From the IMG/VR virus record IMGVR_UViG_3300043410_001708, positions 1 through 64,000 of that record: a stretch of DNA of 64,000 bases. The stretch is one strand, 5' to 3'. Of the stretch, positions 1 to 7,839 are shown one piece after another (the stretch's first letter is position 1; each line of letters begins with the position of its first letter). This DNA comes from a virus. A model generated the notes under the pieces. The model saw only the letters and a program-made list of their open reading frames with translations. It had not been told where the DNA came from and searched no databases. Made by a program: the position numbers and the translations under genes.

Positions 1-516
1 ACCGGTTGCTACTCCTTCAAAGGCACCAAAGCCGTGCGTGCTGACAATAAAGCTGCATGGCAGGACGCTGGTTGGGTTGACACTATGGTGGCTGCTCTCA
101 AAAAACAAAGCTATTTCCGTTGGTTTGATAGCGGCGATATGTATAGCTTGTCCTTGGCCGTTAAAATGTACGAGGTAATGGCAGCTACGCCCCATGTAAA
201 GCACTGGTTGCCAACCCGCATGTATAAATTCGCTAAATTTGACGCTATACTGGCTAAAATGGAAGCTTTACCTAACGTCATGGTCCGCCGTAGCTCGGAT
301 GCTATTGACGGTACATATACTGCTGGTGTGCATGGCTCTACAATTTTACCTGATGCTACCTCAGTGCCTGCTGGTGTTACATTGTGCCAAGCATATGAGC
401 ATGGTGGTAAATGTAATGGATGCCGTGCTTGCTATGATAAGGCGGTGGCAGTGGTTGGATATCCCGCCCATGGCCGCAAAATGGCCAAGGTTATTCGGTT
501 GGCTGTAGCGGCTTAA
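1..516 (+). CDS. GP88-like phage protein (5' end outside window)
   Basis: The reading frame is open from base 1, so the gene starts upstream of the window. It reads TGCYSFKGTK before the first possible internal start, a GTG at 34. The visible part has FRWFDSGDMYS, a WLPTRMYKF segment and a cysteine cluster near the C-terminus (GKCNGCRACYDK), the pattern I associate with the gene product 88 family of phage proteins, whose function is unknown. The clustered cysteines suggest metal or Fe-S binding, which is inference. It is the only plus-strand gene in this part and is followed by a hairpin terminator. Confidence 0.7.
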   Translation, partial: TGCYSFKGTKAVRADNKAAWQDAGWVDTMVAALKKQSYFRWFDSGDMYSLSLAVKMYEVMAATPHVKHWLPTRMYKFAKFDAILAKMEALPNVMVRRSSDAIDGTYTAGVHGSTILPDATSVPAGVTLCQAYEHGGKCNGCRACYDKAVAVVGYPAHGRKMAKVIRLAVAA

Positions 517-545
517 GGTTTTCGCTCGGGCTCTGGGAGCTCTTT

Positions 546-579
546 GGACTGGTTGAGCTGTGCTCCCAGTCCTTTTTTT
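546..579 (+). terminator. Rho-independent terminator after the gp88-like gene
   Basis: GGACTGG (546-552) pairs with CCAGTCC (566-572), followed directly by seven T. An alternative stem CTGGGAGC (533-540)/GCTCCCAG (562-569) overlaps it, so the two hairpins exclude each other. Confidence 0.75.
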
Positions 580-686
580 GGCTCATGGGGGCTGCTGTCC
601 GAGCAGTAGCGGTAAGGGGTGGGGGTGCCGTAGGTAAGCGATTAGCTAAAAAAGCTCCACCAGGTCAAACTCTTTTTTCCAATTTT

Positions 687-887
687 TTATTTTCTGGGGC
701 TCCCAAGCACCCCAGAATTTTTTTCCAGGAGGAATTTTTGCCGGATATCGCATGTCTCCATATCACACAGATAACCGTCTACATGAGCACAACCAATTTC
801 TCTATAAACTTCACAATGTTTTACTGGATCGTTTCTCAAAGAATTCTCAAGCATCTCTATCATTCTCTGTACATCTGAATCACGCAT
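687..887 (-). CDS. hypothetical 66-aa protein
   Basis: A small minus-strand protein with no recognised domain. It has four cysteines, including a CDMETC pair, and is otherwise polar and helical. It overlaps the next upstream gene by 8 bp, as is normal in this block of small early genes. Its C-terminal codons cover the plus-strand terminator. Confidence 0.5.
   Translation of the reverse strand: MRDSDVQRMIEMLENSLRNDPVKHCEVYREIGCAHVDGYLCDMETCDIRQKFLLEKNSGVLGSPRK
692..724 (+). terminator. Second plus-strand terminator facing the minus-strand genes
   Basis: TTCTGGGG (692-699) pairs with CCCCAGAA (710-717), followed by seven T (718-724). It lies in the 3' end of the first minus-strand gene, at the convergence point of the two transcription directions. 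Between the two terminators (580-690) I see no gene, only GC-rich sequence. Confidence 0.6.
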
Positions 888-1062
888 TTCTGTTTTTCCA
901 CATAATGATTGCTTTATCTAGTTGGTCAATTTGTTCTAGGCGAATCTGATCCATTATATTGAACGAATCGGCATTCATATTCTGTTGTGTCATCTTCCAT
1001 AGTACTGCACGGTGTTTCTGCAATACGTCTACCACTACATCATAATCTTTTTCTTCGGTCAT
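880..1062 (-). CDS. hypothetical 60-aa protein
   Basis: A short charged, helical protein (starts MTEEKDYDVVVDVLQ) without a recognised domain. It overlaps both neighbours by 4-8 bp, which supports expression as part of the leftward polycistronic unit. Confidence 0.5.
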   Translation of the reverse strand: MTEEKDYDVVVDVLQKHRAVLWKMTQQNMNADSFNIMDQIRLEQIDQLDKAIIMWKNRNA

Positions 1063-1295
1063 CTCAACTCCGGGTCTTTATCATAACAAGTGAAACATAC
1101 TGCATCATACTTTGGACCCATACAATGGTAAATTGCACCATCGCAATACTTACAAAGTATAAATGCATGGGTTACAATTGAACCTTTAGGTGGACCATAC
1201 AAGGGATAAAATCCTTCTTCACGTTCAGTATACCCAATATGTTCTCTCTCACGGGGATCCATTCCGCCATCTGAGATTAGGTCACTATAACTCAT
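1059..1295 (-). CDS. small zinc-finger-like protein, 78 aa
   Basis: Contains CKYC followed about 18 residues later by CFTC, a spacing suited to a treble-clef or zinc-ribbon finger (CxxC...CxxC). The N-terminal half is acidic. It overlaps its neighbours by 4 bp on both sides. The zinc site is inferred from the cysteine pattern; the function is unknown. Confidence 0.6.
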   Translation of the reverse strand: MSYSDLISDGGMDPREREHIGYTEREEGFYPLYGPPKGSIVTHAFILCKYCDGAIYHCMGPKYDAVCFTCYDKDPELR

Positions 1296-1528
1296 TCTTC
1301 AACTCCAAAGTGTTCTCTAATCTTTCTGCCAATTGCGCTTCTAGGATGCTTACAGTTTACATGTTCTTCACAGGTACAATCTTTCACATAATCATCCGCA
1401 ATACCAACACATTTTTGAATAAGCAACTCAGCGAATCTTTCAGCAACTACATTAGTATCAATATCACCGAGATTTTCCATAACATCTAGATGAGCCTGAG
1501 CCAATAATGATTTAATTCGTTCGTTCAT
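1292..1528 (-). CDS. hypothetical 78-aa protein
   Basis: A small helical protein with a cysteine/histidine patch (CTCEEHVNCKHP) that could bind a metal. No family recognised. It overlaps the zinc-finger-like gene by 4 bp and the 36-codon gene upstream by 4 bp. Confidence 0.5.
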   Translation of the reverse strand: MNERIKSLLAQAHLDVMENLGDIDTNVVAERFAELLIQKCVGIADDYVKDCTCEEHVNCKHPRSAIGRKIREHFGVEE

Positions 1529-1635
1529 TTCTTACTACCAATCTTACGCATATAGCCACGGAAGATAGTTCTAGGATCTTCTACAATAATCCACTCATAT
1601 CCTGGTGGAATGTACTTCGGTGCTTTCCATTTCAT
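1525..1635 (-). CDS. 36-aa mini-protein
   Basis: Begins MKWKAPKYIPPGYEW and ends GYMRKIGSKK. A GAGGA ribosome-binding site lies about 9 nt upstream, and the stop overlaps the next start in an ATGA. It is nested 41 bp into the end of the upstream gene in another frame. Aromatic and basic composition looks protein-like; function unknown. Confidence 0.5.
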   Translation of the reverse strand: MKWKAPKYIPPGYEWIIVEDPRTIFRGYMRKIGSKK

Positions 1636-1894
1636 ATCGTTTATCCTCATAATAATCAAGTGCTTTTCTTAAAGCGGGGTTATCTACTCTACTGGCAGCA
1701 ACAAGTTGTACCAGAATGTTATATATGTCTTTTCTTTCATACCAAGTACCAATAAAGACACCGTGTGGATCTCTTATACCTCTAAGAATATCTGGTCCGC
1801 CAACAAAGACGAAATCTTTCCTATCAACACCTCTTTCCCATGTCCATTGTTTGTACTGGTCATAGTTACCAGAAATAATATAATGTCTTTTCAT
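1595..1894 (-). CDS. hypothetical ~99-aa protein
   Basis: Start taken at the ATG overlapping the upstream stop (TAATGA), giving MKRHYIISGNYDQYK. It contains a VGGPDILRGIRDPHGVFIGTW segment suggestive of a small alpha/beta fold. I do not recognise the family. Confidence 0.55.
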   Translation of the reverse strand: MKRHYIISGNYDQYKQWTWERGVDRKDFVFVGGPDILRGIRDPHGVFIGTWYERKDIYNILVQLVAASRVDNPALRKALDYYEDKRYEMESTEVHSTRI

Positions 1895-2100
1895 TACCAA
1901 CCACTTTCGTCCACAATAGTTTTCTCTATTACTACCATATCGCCGTTGACGACAGCAGGCAAAGACACTTTGACAATCGAACCGATACCAGAAGAAGAAT
2001 CAACGGTCACGGTGACGTATTCGGAGTCCGGATACTTGTCACAAAAGGTCTTGATTGCCAACAGGTCTTCTTGGTGTAATGATAGTTTATTCTTGCTCAT
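1894..2100 (-). CDS. hypothetical 68-aa protein
   Basis: A small, probably beta-rich protein (segments YVTVTVDSSSGIGSIVKVSLP and MVVIEKTIVDE). No family recognised. It overlaps neighbours at both ends by 1-4 bp. Confidence 0.55.
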   Translation of the reverse strand: MSKNKLSLHQEDLLAIKTFCDKYPDSEYVTVTVDSSSGIGSIVKVSLPAVVNGDMVVIEKTIVDESGW

Positions 2101-2282
2101 GGATTATCTTTGGGTGGTGGATTGAAATGTTTGATAGTTTCTTTGACTGCTCCGTAACTTAGTCCAGCCATTATAACAAGTCCTACTGAACCGACAAGTA
2201 GATATAGGCAAATAAAGAATATCTTTACCAGTTTGCCAATCGTATACTCTATGATTGACAATAGTTTTTTTATCGCATCCAT
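2097..2282 (-). CDS. small single-pass membrane protein, 61 aa
   Basis: Residues ~18-42 (IFFICLYLLVGSVGLVIMAGL) form one strong transmembrane helix, followed by a short hydrophilic tail rich in proline. Likely an inner-membrane protein of unknown function. Confidence 0.55.
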   Translation of the reverse strand: MDAIKKLLSIIEYTIGKLVKIFFICLYLLVGSVGLVIMAGLSYGAVKETIKHFNPPPKDNP

Positions 2283-2572
2283 GCCGATATTTCTGAACCG
2301 CTACTGGCCTCTCCGGCACTTAATACGCAAGCAAGTCTAGAATCGTATTCGATGAGAGTCCAACTACGTTTCTCTTTGTTGACCATGAGTGTTGTGTAAG
2401 TATTGAAAGATGTTTTGCCAACCCAAACTGGCTTCTCTCCATAGTTTTCTGCGAAATGGTTCATCACAAACTCAGCATTAGAACATTTAATCTCTTTCGC
2501 CAGATTAATTACTTCTTGTGAGAACGATGTGGTGGATATCAGGAGAGCTAGGGTGATGAATGTTTTACGCAT
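2270..2572 (-). CDS. secreted 100-aa protein with signal peptide
   Basis: The N-terminus MRKTFITLALLISTTSFSQ is a typical Sec signal peptide with possible cleavage after the SFS. The mature part has two cysteines that could form a disulfide in the periplasm. No known domain. It overlaps the membrane-protein gene downstream by 13 bp. Confidence 0.6.
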   Translation of the reverse strand: MRKTFITLALLISTTSFSQEVINLAKEIKCSNAEFVMNHFAENYGEKPVWVGKTSFNTYTTLMVNKEKRSWTLIEYDSRLACVLSAGEASSGSEISAWMR

Positions 2573-2679
2573 TGTGGTTCCTCTAAGTTATTCATTGCTC
2601 GGTCATGGAGTTTATCCCATACGTCTGGTTCTCCCCAGAAAAGGAAGAATAGTAATAGAATAACTAGAAGGTCAGACAT
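2548..2679 (-). CDS. 43-aa membrane mini-protein
   Basis: MSDLLVILLLFFLFWGEPD forms a hydrophobic N-terminal helix, followed by a polar tail. A GAGG site lies about 11 nt upstream of the ATG. It overlaps the secreted-protein gene by 25 bp and the macro-like gene by 8 bp, filling what would otherwise be a 100-bp gap. Confidence 0.45.
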   Translation of the reverse strand: MSDLLVILLLFFLFWGEPDVWDKLHDRAMNNLEEPQCVKHSSP

Positions 2680-3160
2680 TTTTAAGTACCTCTAAAAATT
2701 CTTGTGGTAGGCGGACGTTCGTAAGTCCGGAAGCGCTGGAAAACATCGGTGCTATTTGAGAAGGAGTATAACCAGCAAGGCCACATCCAATAGCAGTAAC
2801 GTTAAAAACTAGGTTAGGCATATGTTTAGCAAACTCTATGAATTGATTAACATATACTTTAATGTAATCTAGCGGTAAGGTTTCTATGTTTTGGTCTTTG
2901 GTTGGAATACCATAAGAATCACCTTGTAGTCCAACACCGACACCATAGATGGCACCATGGTTATCTAGAGCAAACTTTGCAGCACCTGCACCGTGGCGGC
3001 CGGCCAGATTAGAACCAAAAACAAATATTTCTCTCAGTGGTTTATCTGGTCTTCCGTAACGACCAATACAAAGTTCACAATTTGGATCATCACAGATATC
3101 TTCCAACCATTCGTTGGTTTGTTCATCATAGTATGCGTCAAATTGTTCCGAATATTTCAT
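2672..3160 (-). CDS. A1S_2505-type phage non-structural protein (macro-domain-like)
   Basis: After an acidic N-terminus with CDDPNCELC, the core reads IFVFGSNLAGRHGAGAAKFAL, then GVGLQGDSYGIPTKD and later NVTAIGCGLAGY. This glycine-rich pattern is typical of a widespread phage family related to macro (ADP-ribose-binding) folds. The reaction, if any, is unknown; binding of ADP-ribose or a related nucleotide is inference from the fold resemblance. Length (162 aa) fits the family plus a short extension. Confidence 0.7.
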   Translation of the reverse strand: MKYSEQFDAYYDEQTNEWLEDICDDPNCELCIGRYGRPDKPLREIFVFGSNLAGRHGAGAAKFALDNHGAIYGVGVGLQGDSYGIPTKDQNIETLPLDYIKVYVNQFIEFAKHMPNLVFNVTAIGCGLAGYTPSQIAPMFSSASGLTNVRLPQEFLEVLKNV

Positions 3161-3175
3161 AATATAAATCCAATT

Positions 3176-3319
3176 TTAGGTATTTGTGTTGAGATAATAA
3201 TACTTATATAGTTTCACAAAATATGAGAATTGCATTGGTTCGTGGTCGGGGTCCGGCAATTTATCACCATAATGAGATTTTAATTTCTCATATAATTCTA
3301 AAGCTTCTTGGTCACTCAT
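3176..3319 (-). CDS. hypothetical 47-aa protein
   Basis: Reads MSDQEALELYEKLKSHYGDK and ends in a tyrosine-rich segment (YKYYYLNTNT). It fills the gap between the macro-like gene and the next upstream gene and overlaps the latter by 8 bp, which supports it being real. Confidence 0.5.
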   Translation of the reverse strand: MSDQEALELYEKLKSHYGDKLPDPDHEPMQFSYFVKLYKYYYLNTNT

Positions 3320-3770
3320 AGTAACGCTTATTCAGGCCACGAATAATCTTCATAACATCTTTGACGGTCATTGAATTGTCACCATCAAGTCTATCTTCTA
3401 ATGGAAGAATGTCCCATGTATCAGTTTCAACATCATACCATCCGTAAATACAAACTTCTTCCTTTGGTCTGTGCCCAATCACTCGGCCAAATGTAAATGC
3501 ATATACATCATGTTCTGGAAATTCAAAATCATCTTTCAGTGTATCTTTGTGTAGAAAGATGGCGTATGATTCCATGTTCTTGTTACCACCTTCGGTATAA
3601 ACATACTCTCCATCAATTTCTTCTTCAAGGTCACCATAACCCTCAAAAGTGATTTTGACTTCAGGAATATCTGAAATGTTTTTACCAATTTCTAGGTTGT
3701 CAGGATCCCCTAATGAATCAATCAATAAATTTGTAAGAACTCTATCATACAACTCATAATCATATTTCAT
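3312..3770 (-). CDS. hypothetical acidic 152-aa protein
   Basis: A soluble, strongly acidic protein with mixed alpha/beta propensity and no recognised motif. It sits between a MazG-like gene and a 47-codon gene in the same operon. Confidence 0.55.
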   Translation of the reverse strand: MKYDYELYDRVLTNLLIDSLGDPDNLEIGKNISDIPEVKITFEGYGDLEEEIDGEYVYTEGGNKNMESYAIFLHKDTLKDDFEFPEHDVYAFTFGRVIGHRPKEEVCIYGWYDVETDTWDILPLEDRLDGDNSMTVKDVMKIIRGLNKRYYE

Positions 3771-3772
3771 AT

Positions 3773-4051
3773 TTAAACCTCTTTATAGATGTTTGACCAG
3801 ATTTTCAGTTTCTCTTTTTTGGCCTGTCTGGCTGCGTTGACATTACTATCAGAAACAATACACTTCTCTACCATAATATCAATCATAGCCAGAAGGTCAC
3901 CAACTTCTTCTTCTAAACTCTGCATATTACTTTTATTCGTAACTGGATGTACAGAATCGAAACCGAAACGGAAAATCTTTGAGATTGCCTGTGTTACTTC
4001 GGCACATTCTTCCTGAGCAATACAGAAAATCTCTTTGGTCTTTTTATCCAT
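3773..4051 (-). CDS. MazG-like nucleotide pyrophosphohydrolase
   Basis: Contains the EExxE-like helix of the family (AQEECAEVTQAISKI) and the second metal-binding helix EEVGDLLAMIDIM. These all-alpha enzymes hydrolyse NTPs or (d)NTP analogues to the monophosphate and PPi with Mg2+. I start at MDKKTKEIF, which overlaps the upstream gene by 8 bp; a longer start at 4063 is possible. In phages the role is usually nucleotide-pool cleansing or alarmone reduction (known for relatives, inferred here). Confidence 0.75.
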   Translation of the reverse strand: MDKKTKEIFCIAQEECAEVTQAISKIFRFGFDSVHPVTNKSNMQSLEEEVGDLLAMIDIMVEKCIVSDSNVNAARQAKKEKLKIWSNIYKEV

Positions 4052-4274
4052 TAATAACCTCATTCAACAAAATTTGATTGCCGTCACCACCTTGGCACCA
4101 AGATTCAGCGAAATCATCTGCTTCACTTTCCGAGCGCATTGTGGTTCTTTGAACAACCTTATTCTCAACATACAAAGCAACTTCCCAAACATCAAATTGT
4201 CTATCAAGTCCTCTGCTGAGTCTTGTAACTGTGGCTTTTCTACCATCACCATAATATTCTGAGTAAATCTCCAT
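4044..4274 (-). CDS. hypothetical 76-aa protein
   Basis: A small acidic protein, MEIYSEYYGDGRKATVTR at the N-terminus, with beta-strand-rich composition. It overlaps the MazG-like gene by 8 bp. An alternative frame at 4064-4291 was rejected because it lacks this coupling. Confidence 0.5.
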   Translation of the reverse strand: MEIYSEYYGDGRKATVTRLSRGLDRQFDVWEVALYVENKVVQRTTMRSESEADDFAESWCQGGDGNQILLNEVING

Positions 4275-4283
4275 AATAACTCC

Positions 4284-6380
4284 TTATGCAATTAGTCCAA
4301 TAAAACGATTCAGTACAACTCGGCTGTTATGTTTACCACTATTGTACTTCGTAAATGCTGAGGCAATACCTCTGAAGGTTGAATTTTCTTTAACCTCAAA
4401 AGAAGAATCCTCATCGGTATCTAGGCCATTTGACCGCAAGATATAATATTCATCATATCCGGTATTTTCTAAGATAGCAAATTTTGATTTCCTAAAGTTA
4501 TCTTTCATTTCTTCATGGTTCATTTGTTTTGGAAACCATTCATGAACTTTACGATTGAAGTCTCTGCCATTGATAACATAGAAACCAATAACGTTAGAAC
4601 CTGTTCGTGCTTTCAATAAACGAATCAGTGCATTTGTCTGTGCGGCATAACCACTTCTATTATCAATTTTCTGTTCATGTTTGGTAACAGGATCACGGAT
4701 AATCAATCGTTCACATTTCATATGAGTATCAGTTAGTCCGTAATAAGGATCTTTTTGATAATAACGATTCGTATTATTACTTTCACCATCAGTCAAAAAG
4801 ATTGTATTGACAATTTGCAATTTGTTTTTCTTTTGAAACTCTGGAACAATGGTCATTGCATGAACGATTGCCGAGTTCAATGGTGTTCCTTGCATATTCA
4901 TCCAGCTTGGAAAATAACCACGGGTTTTGGATAAACCAGCCATGCATACTAGTGAAGAACACGCATATGTGAATTCAGCACTAGTCATTCTGGATGACAA
5001 GAGATTCATCAAACCATAAGGTTTGAAATGCATATCGTTTTCTTTTGGCACTTGTCTAGTTAGATTTTTTGAATCAGTATCTTCAATGAACGCATACACA
5101 TCATATGGTATATTCATTTTCTTACAGAACAATACCAAGTTGATTAGTTGTTTCATTGTATTACCAATATGGTCAATCATAGAACCTGACCAATCGAGGA
5201 ACATAACAAGTCCATGTGATTTGCCACCAGGAACAACCGAGATTTTCTTAAAGATATCTTCACTGAAACCATAAGAGTAAATCTTACTCATGTTCAATTC
5301 ACCAGTTTTGGCTGTTGTTGCACGTTTCAACTGGTCGGCATTCTTACGCATTTCAAATTCTTTGACAAGATAAGAAACAACCTTATTACTTTCATTACGA
5401 ATTTTCAAAAAGGCTTCTGGTGAAGAAATATAGTTTTCTTCTTTATATCTTTCCCAAATTACTTTGTGGTCAACAACTTGTTTTGGATCAAGATATGGAA
5501 CATTTGCGTAAATAATATGGTTAACACTATTATCGAATAGTTGTTTTTCGTTTTCTTTATATGCAGCATCGGTGAAGGAACGAATCTGGTCTTCAAGACT
5601 TACTTGCTTATCTTCTTCTACAGAATCGACTTCATCACTATCGGATAGTTTATTACTATCAATTTCTTTTTCTGGTGCATCTTCACCATCTTCAAAAGAT
5701 TGTTCTTGTGAATTACCTTGGTCATCAAAGTCAACTTCTTCATATTCATATTCTTCTTCGGCTTCACCATCACCACTTTCACCTTCTTCAGCTTTGGCTT
5801 TGGCACGCTTCTGTTCTTGTTCTTCTAACTGACGTTTCATGTATTCGACAATCTTCTTCGATACATCAATAACATCATCATAAGTTTCGGTGGTTTCAAC
5901 TTCATTTAATAAACCACGTTCTTCATCATTAAATTGAATACGTAGTGCTGCGCCACCTTTGCAGTGTAGGTTAATGCGGTCAATAAAATTCATCTTATTG
6001 ATATCAGTACCTTTGATACCAAAGAAATCTCTGTCCATAAGCTCACCATAAGCTTTGACAAAGGAGTTTTTAAGACCTGGATATTTGTATTTGATTTTAC
6101 GTTCAATACGTGAATCTTCGACTACGTTGGCCACATCTCCGTTAATCTTTAATTCTTTGGCTTTCAACATACCTTCCATTGGTGTGTAGAGAGCATGGCC
6201 GACTTCGTGGCCTGTAAAAAGGTCATAAAGAGCACTAGAGATATTTCTGTCTAGAACCGGAAGTGTCAAAATCCGATTCTTAACGTCAAAGGATGCTGTT
6301 TGTACCGGACGTTGTTCAACAACAAGGTTCTCGGTCGCCATTAGTTTGGCCAACAGTGATTTTGATTCAATTAATTCCAT
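4284..6380 (-). CDS. metalloprotease-like/vWA-domain protein (CobT-like), 698 aa
   Basis: N-terminal domain (1-190) carries HEVGHALYTP, a zincin-type HExxH motif. Residues ~190-260 are a long Glu/Asp linker. The C-terminal domain is a von Willebrand A domain: MIDAS motif DWSGSM, the threonine loop QGTPLNSAI and the aspartate strand FLTDGES are all visible. The architecture recalls the CobT/vWA subunits that work with MoxR/CobS AAA+ ATPases; similar proteins occur in cyanophages. No AAA+ partner is in this window. Protease activity is inferred from HExxH only. The start overlaps the AbrB-like gene by one base (TAATG). Confidence 0.8.
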   Translation of the reverse strand: MELIESKSLLAKLMATENLVVEQRPVQTASFDVKNRILTLPVLDRNISSALYDLFTGHEVGHALYTPMEGMLKAKELKINGDVANVVEDSRIERKIKYKYPGLKNSFVKAYGELMDRDFFGIKGTDINKMNFIDRINLHCKGGAALRIQFNDEERGLLNEVETTETYDDVIDVSKKIVEYMKRQLEEQEQKRAKAKAEEGESGDGEAEEEYEYEEVDFDDQGNSQEQSFEDGEDAPEKEIDSNKLSDSDEVDSVEEDKQVSLEDQIRSFTDAAYKENEKQLFDNSVNHIIYANVPYLDPKQVVDHKVIWERYKEENYISSPEAFLKIRNESNKVVSYLVKEFEMRKNADQLKRATTAKTGELNMSKIYSYGFSEDIFKKISVVPGGKSHGLVMFLDWSGSMIDHIGNTMKQLINLVLFCKKMNIPYDVYAFIEDTDSKNLTRQVPKENDMHFKPYGLMNLLSSRMTSAEFTYACSSLVCMAGLSKTRGYFPSWMNMQGTPLNSAIVHAMTIVPEFQKKNKLQIVNTIFLTDGESNNTNRYYQKDPYYGLTDTHMKCERLIIRDPVTKHEQKIDNRSGYAAQTNALIRLLKARTGSNVIGFYVINGRDFNRKVHEWFPKQMNHEEMKDNFRKSKFAILENTGYDEYYILRSNGLDTDEDSSFEVKENSTFRGIASAFTKYNSGKHNSRVVLNRFIGLIA

Positions 6381-6556
6381 TATTTTTTCTCTGTCATTAC
6401 AATAACATTACCAGTAGGAGTTTCTTCTACTCGCAAATTCAATACGGTGCCTTCTTTCCAACCAACTTCAGCAATAAATTCTTCGGTAAACTGTATGATT
6501 GCATCACCGGAACCATCGTCAGCTTCAATTACATCAAATATGTAATTTTTAGGCAT
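6380..6556 (-). CDS. AbrB/MazE-like DNA-binding protein, 58 aa
   Basis: Reads MPKNYIFDVIEADDGSGD, then a FTEEFIAEVGWKEGT segment followed by a beta hairpin, the swapped-hairpin pattern of AbrB/SpoVT proteins (LPxEhhxxhGWxxGD-like). These dimers bind DNA as transition-state regulators or antitoxins; no toxin gene is adjacent. T4-like cyanophages carry similar proteins. It is coupled to the vWA gene by TAATG. Confidence 0.65.
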   Translation of the reverse strand: MPKNYIFDVIEADDGSGDAIIQFTEEFIAEVGWKEGTVLNLRVEETPTGNVIVMTEKK

Positions 6557-6695
6557 AATATTCTTTCAATTTTTTGTACCAATCTTGGTCATTTTCATGT
6601 CCTGATAGTGCTGCCCATTTTCTTACAGCTTCATCCAAAGCTTTCCACTCAATCGGTGCTTGCGGTTCTTGTTTTAGCTCAGTATTTTGCGACAT
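6549..6695 (-). CDS. hypothetical 48-aa protein
   Basis: MSQNTELKQEPQAPIEW then a helical segment ending KKLKEYYA. No domain recognised. It overlaps the AbrB-like start by 8 bp. Confidence 0.5.
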   Translation of the reverse strand: MSQNTELKQEPQAPIEWKALDEAVRKWAALSGHENDQDWYKKLKEYYA

Positions 6696-6696
6696 T

Positions 6697-6849
6697 TTAA
6701 TCTCCTAGAGCAGCAATTTGCGACAAAATCGCTTTTTTCTCGTCCTTACGACTGTATTTTACGACATTTTTGTGAGCCTGCACCGGTTTAATTGGTGTAC
6801 GACACACAGGACGTTGTAATTTTACAACAAAACTCATTTTCTTACTCAT
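6697..6849 (-). CDS. hypothetical basic 50-aa protein
   Basis: A lysine-rich small protein (MSKKMSFVVKLQRPVCRTP at the start). It fits head-to-tail between neighbours with one base of spacing. Basic charge suggests nucleic-acid contact, but this is only a guess. Confidence 0.45.
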   Translation of the reverse strand: MSKKMSFVVKLQRPVCRTPIKPVQAHKNVVKYSRKDEKKAILSQIAALGD

Positions 6850-6850
6850 T

Positions 6851-7180
6851 TTAGCGCCTCATTTTTGAAATTTCTACAGCTGATTCACTATTAAACACAG
6901 GAACAGCGTTGGATTTGTGCATTGTTGCGATACCTAACATATTTGTACCAGTATAGACCTTTGCTGCAGCTTTAGTTGCACCAGTTTCACCAGTATTTAA
7001 TGACGGATGCCGCACGGTTTCACGACCGGCAGGCACCGTTAACTTGTATGTTAGTTGATTGCTTGTGGATTTTATAGGTTTTGATGTTTGGTGTGATTTC
7101 AACCAAGCATCATATTGTTCACGCACGGCTTTTGGTCCTAGTTTTTTCTTGGACTTTGCGGTTCGAACATAAATCATCAT
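6851..7180 (-). CDS. hypothetical basic protein, ~110 aa
   Basis: Start placed at MMIYVRTAKSKKKLG, with AGGAG nine bases upstream; it is the first gene after a perfect sigma70 promoter. The N-terminus is very basic (TAKSKKKLGPKAVREQYDAW) and the C-terminal half is Thr/Ala/Gly-rich. Likely an early protein; no family recognised. Confidence 0.6.
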   Translation of the reverse strand: MMIYVRTAKSKKKLGPKAVREQYDAWLKSHQTSKPIKSTSNQLTYKLTVPAGRETVRHPSLNTGETGATKAAAKVYTGTNMLGIATMHKSNAVPVFNSESAVEISKMRR

Positions 7181-7205
7181 AAAAAATCTCCTGAACAATG
7201 GTTGT

Positions 7206-7234
7206 ATTATACACCATTTATCAAAGAGTGTCAA
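7206..7234 (-). promoter_or_regulatory. perfect sigma70 promoter
   Basis: Minus-strand TTGACA (7229-7234) and TATAAT (7206-7211) with a 17-bp spacer. Predicted start near 7199, about 20 nt before the gene at 6851-7180. Confidence 0.85.
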
Positions 7235-7258
7235 TAGTTGTGTTGTTAATCTACAACA

Positions 7259-7444
7259 TTAATAGTATTTAAATTTTTGGGATTTTTGATTGTGGCGATG
7301 GTGTGATTCAAAAGATTCGTAATCATCGTAATACTTTTGTTTTCGCTGTTGTTTTTGACGTTTCTTATTTTTGTTTTCCTCACGGAAGTACTGCTCATCG
7401 TCATAGTCTCGCTCATTACGAAACTTTCCAGAAAATTTAGACAC
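7259..7444 (-). CDS. disordered, highly charged 61-aa protein
   Basis: Composed almost entirely of Lys, Arg, Glu, Asp, Gln, Tyr and His (NKNKKRQKQQRKQKYYDDYE). No fold is expected. Similar low-complexity proteins occur as small phage accessory genes; function unknown. Confidence 0.5.
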   Translation of the reverse strand: MSKFSGKFRNERDYDDEQYFREENKNKKRQKQQRKQKYYDDYESFESHHRHNQKSQKFKYY

Positions 7445-7449
7445 TTTAA

Positions 7450-7839
7450 TTAAACTCCTTGATTGATAATACTATAAGTTGTGAATGTTACACCACGAAT
7501 ACGTGATTCAGGCATATTTTCGACACCATTTTTTGAAACATAAATTATATTTGACATTGGATAACATAATTTTACAAGTTTTAAGAGATTACATGATGTT
7601 CCATCAAAATCATTGAAAGCAAAAACTTCATCTACAAAAGGAAAACTTATCAAGACTTCTTTTCTTTGTTCAAATGTGTTGTTAACACGTCCATAACATA
7701 ATTCTAAGAAAGAATCGGAATGTAGGCCAAGAATAAGCCAATCACATTTATTTTTGCAAGCTTTTAATAACTTAAATTCGTTGTAAGTTATAGGATCAAA
7801 TTCACCTGATACAATGATTATGTTTTCTTTTAAAATCAT
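7450..7839 (-). CDS. cytidylyltransferase-like protein, probably degenerate
   Basis: The N-terminus IIIVSGEFDPITYNEFKLL aligns with the TagD-type nucleotidyltransferase start (GxFDxxHxGH), and WLILGLHSD matches the next strand and loop. The catalytic HxGH is replaced by TYNEF, so enzymatic activity is doubtful. Length 129 aa fits the single-domain family. It may be a binding protein derived from a nucleotidyltransferase. Confidence 0.6.
   Translation of the reverse strand: MILKENIIIVSGEFDPITYNEFKLLKACKNKCDWLILGLHSDSFLELCYGRVNNTFEQRKEVLISFPFVDEVFAFNDFDGTSCNLLKLVKLCYPMSNIIYVSKNGVENMPESRIRGVTFTTYSIINQGV

Noticed and set aside
585-878. Plus-strand 97-codon ORF after the gp88-like gene
   Set aside because: Low-complexity start, crosses a plus-strand terminator and runs antisense to a minus-strand gene.
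5572-5832. Plus-strand Ser-rich ORF of 86 codons
   Set aside because: It is the antisense image of the acidic linker (GAA/GAT codons) of the vWA protein.
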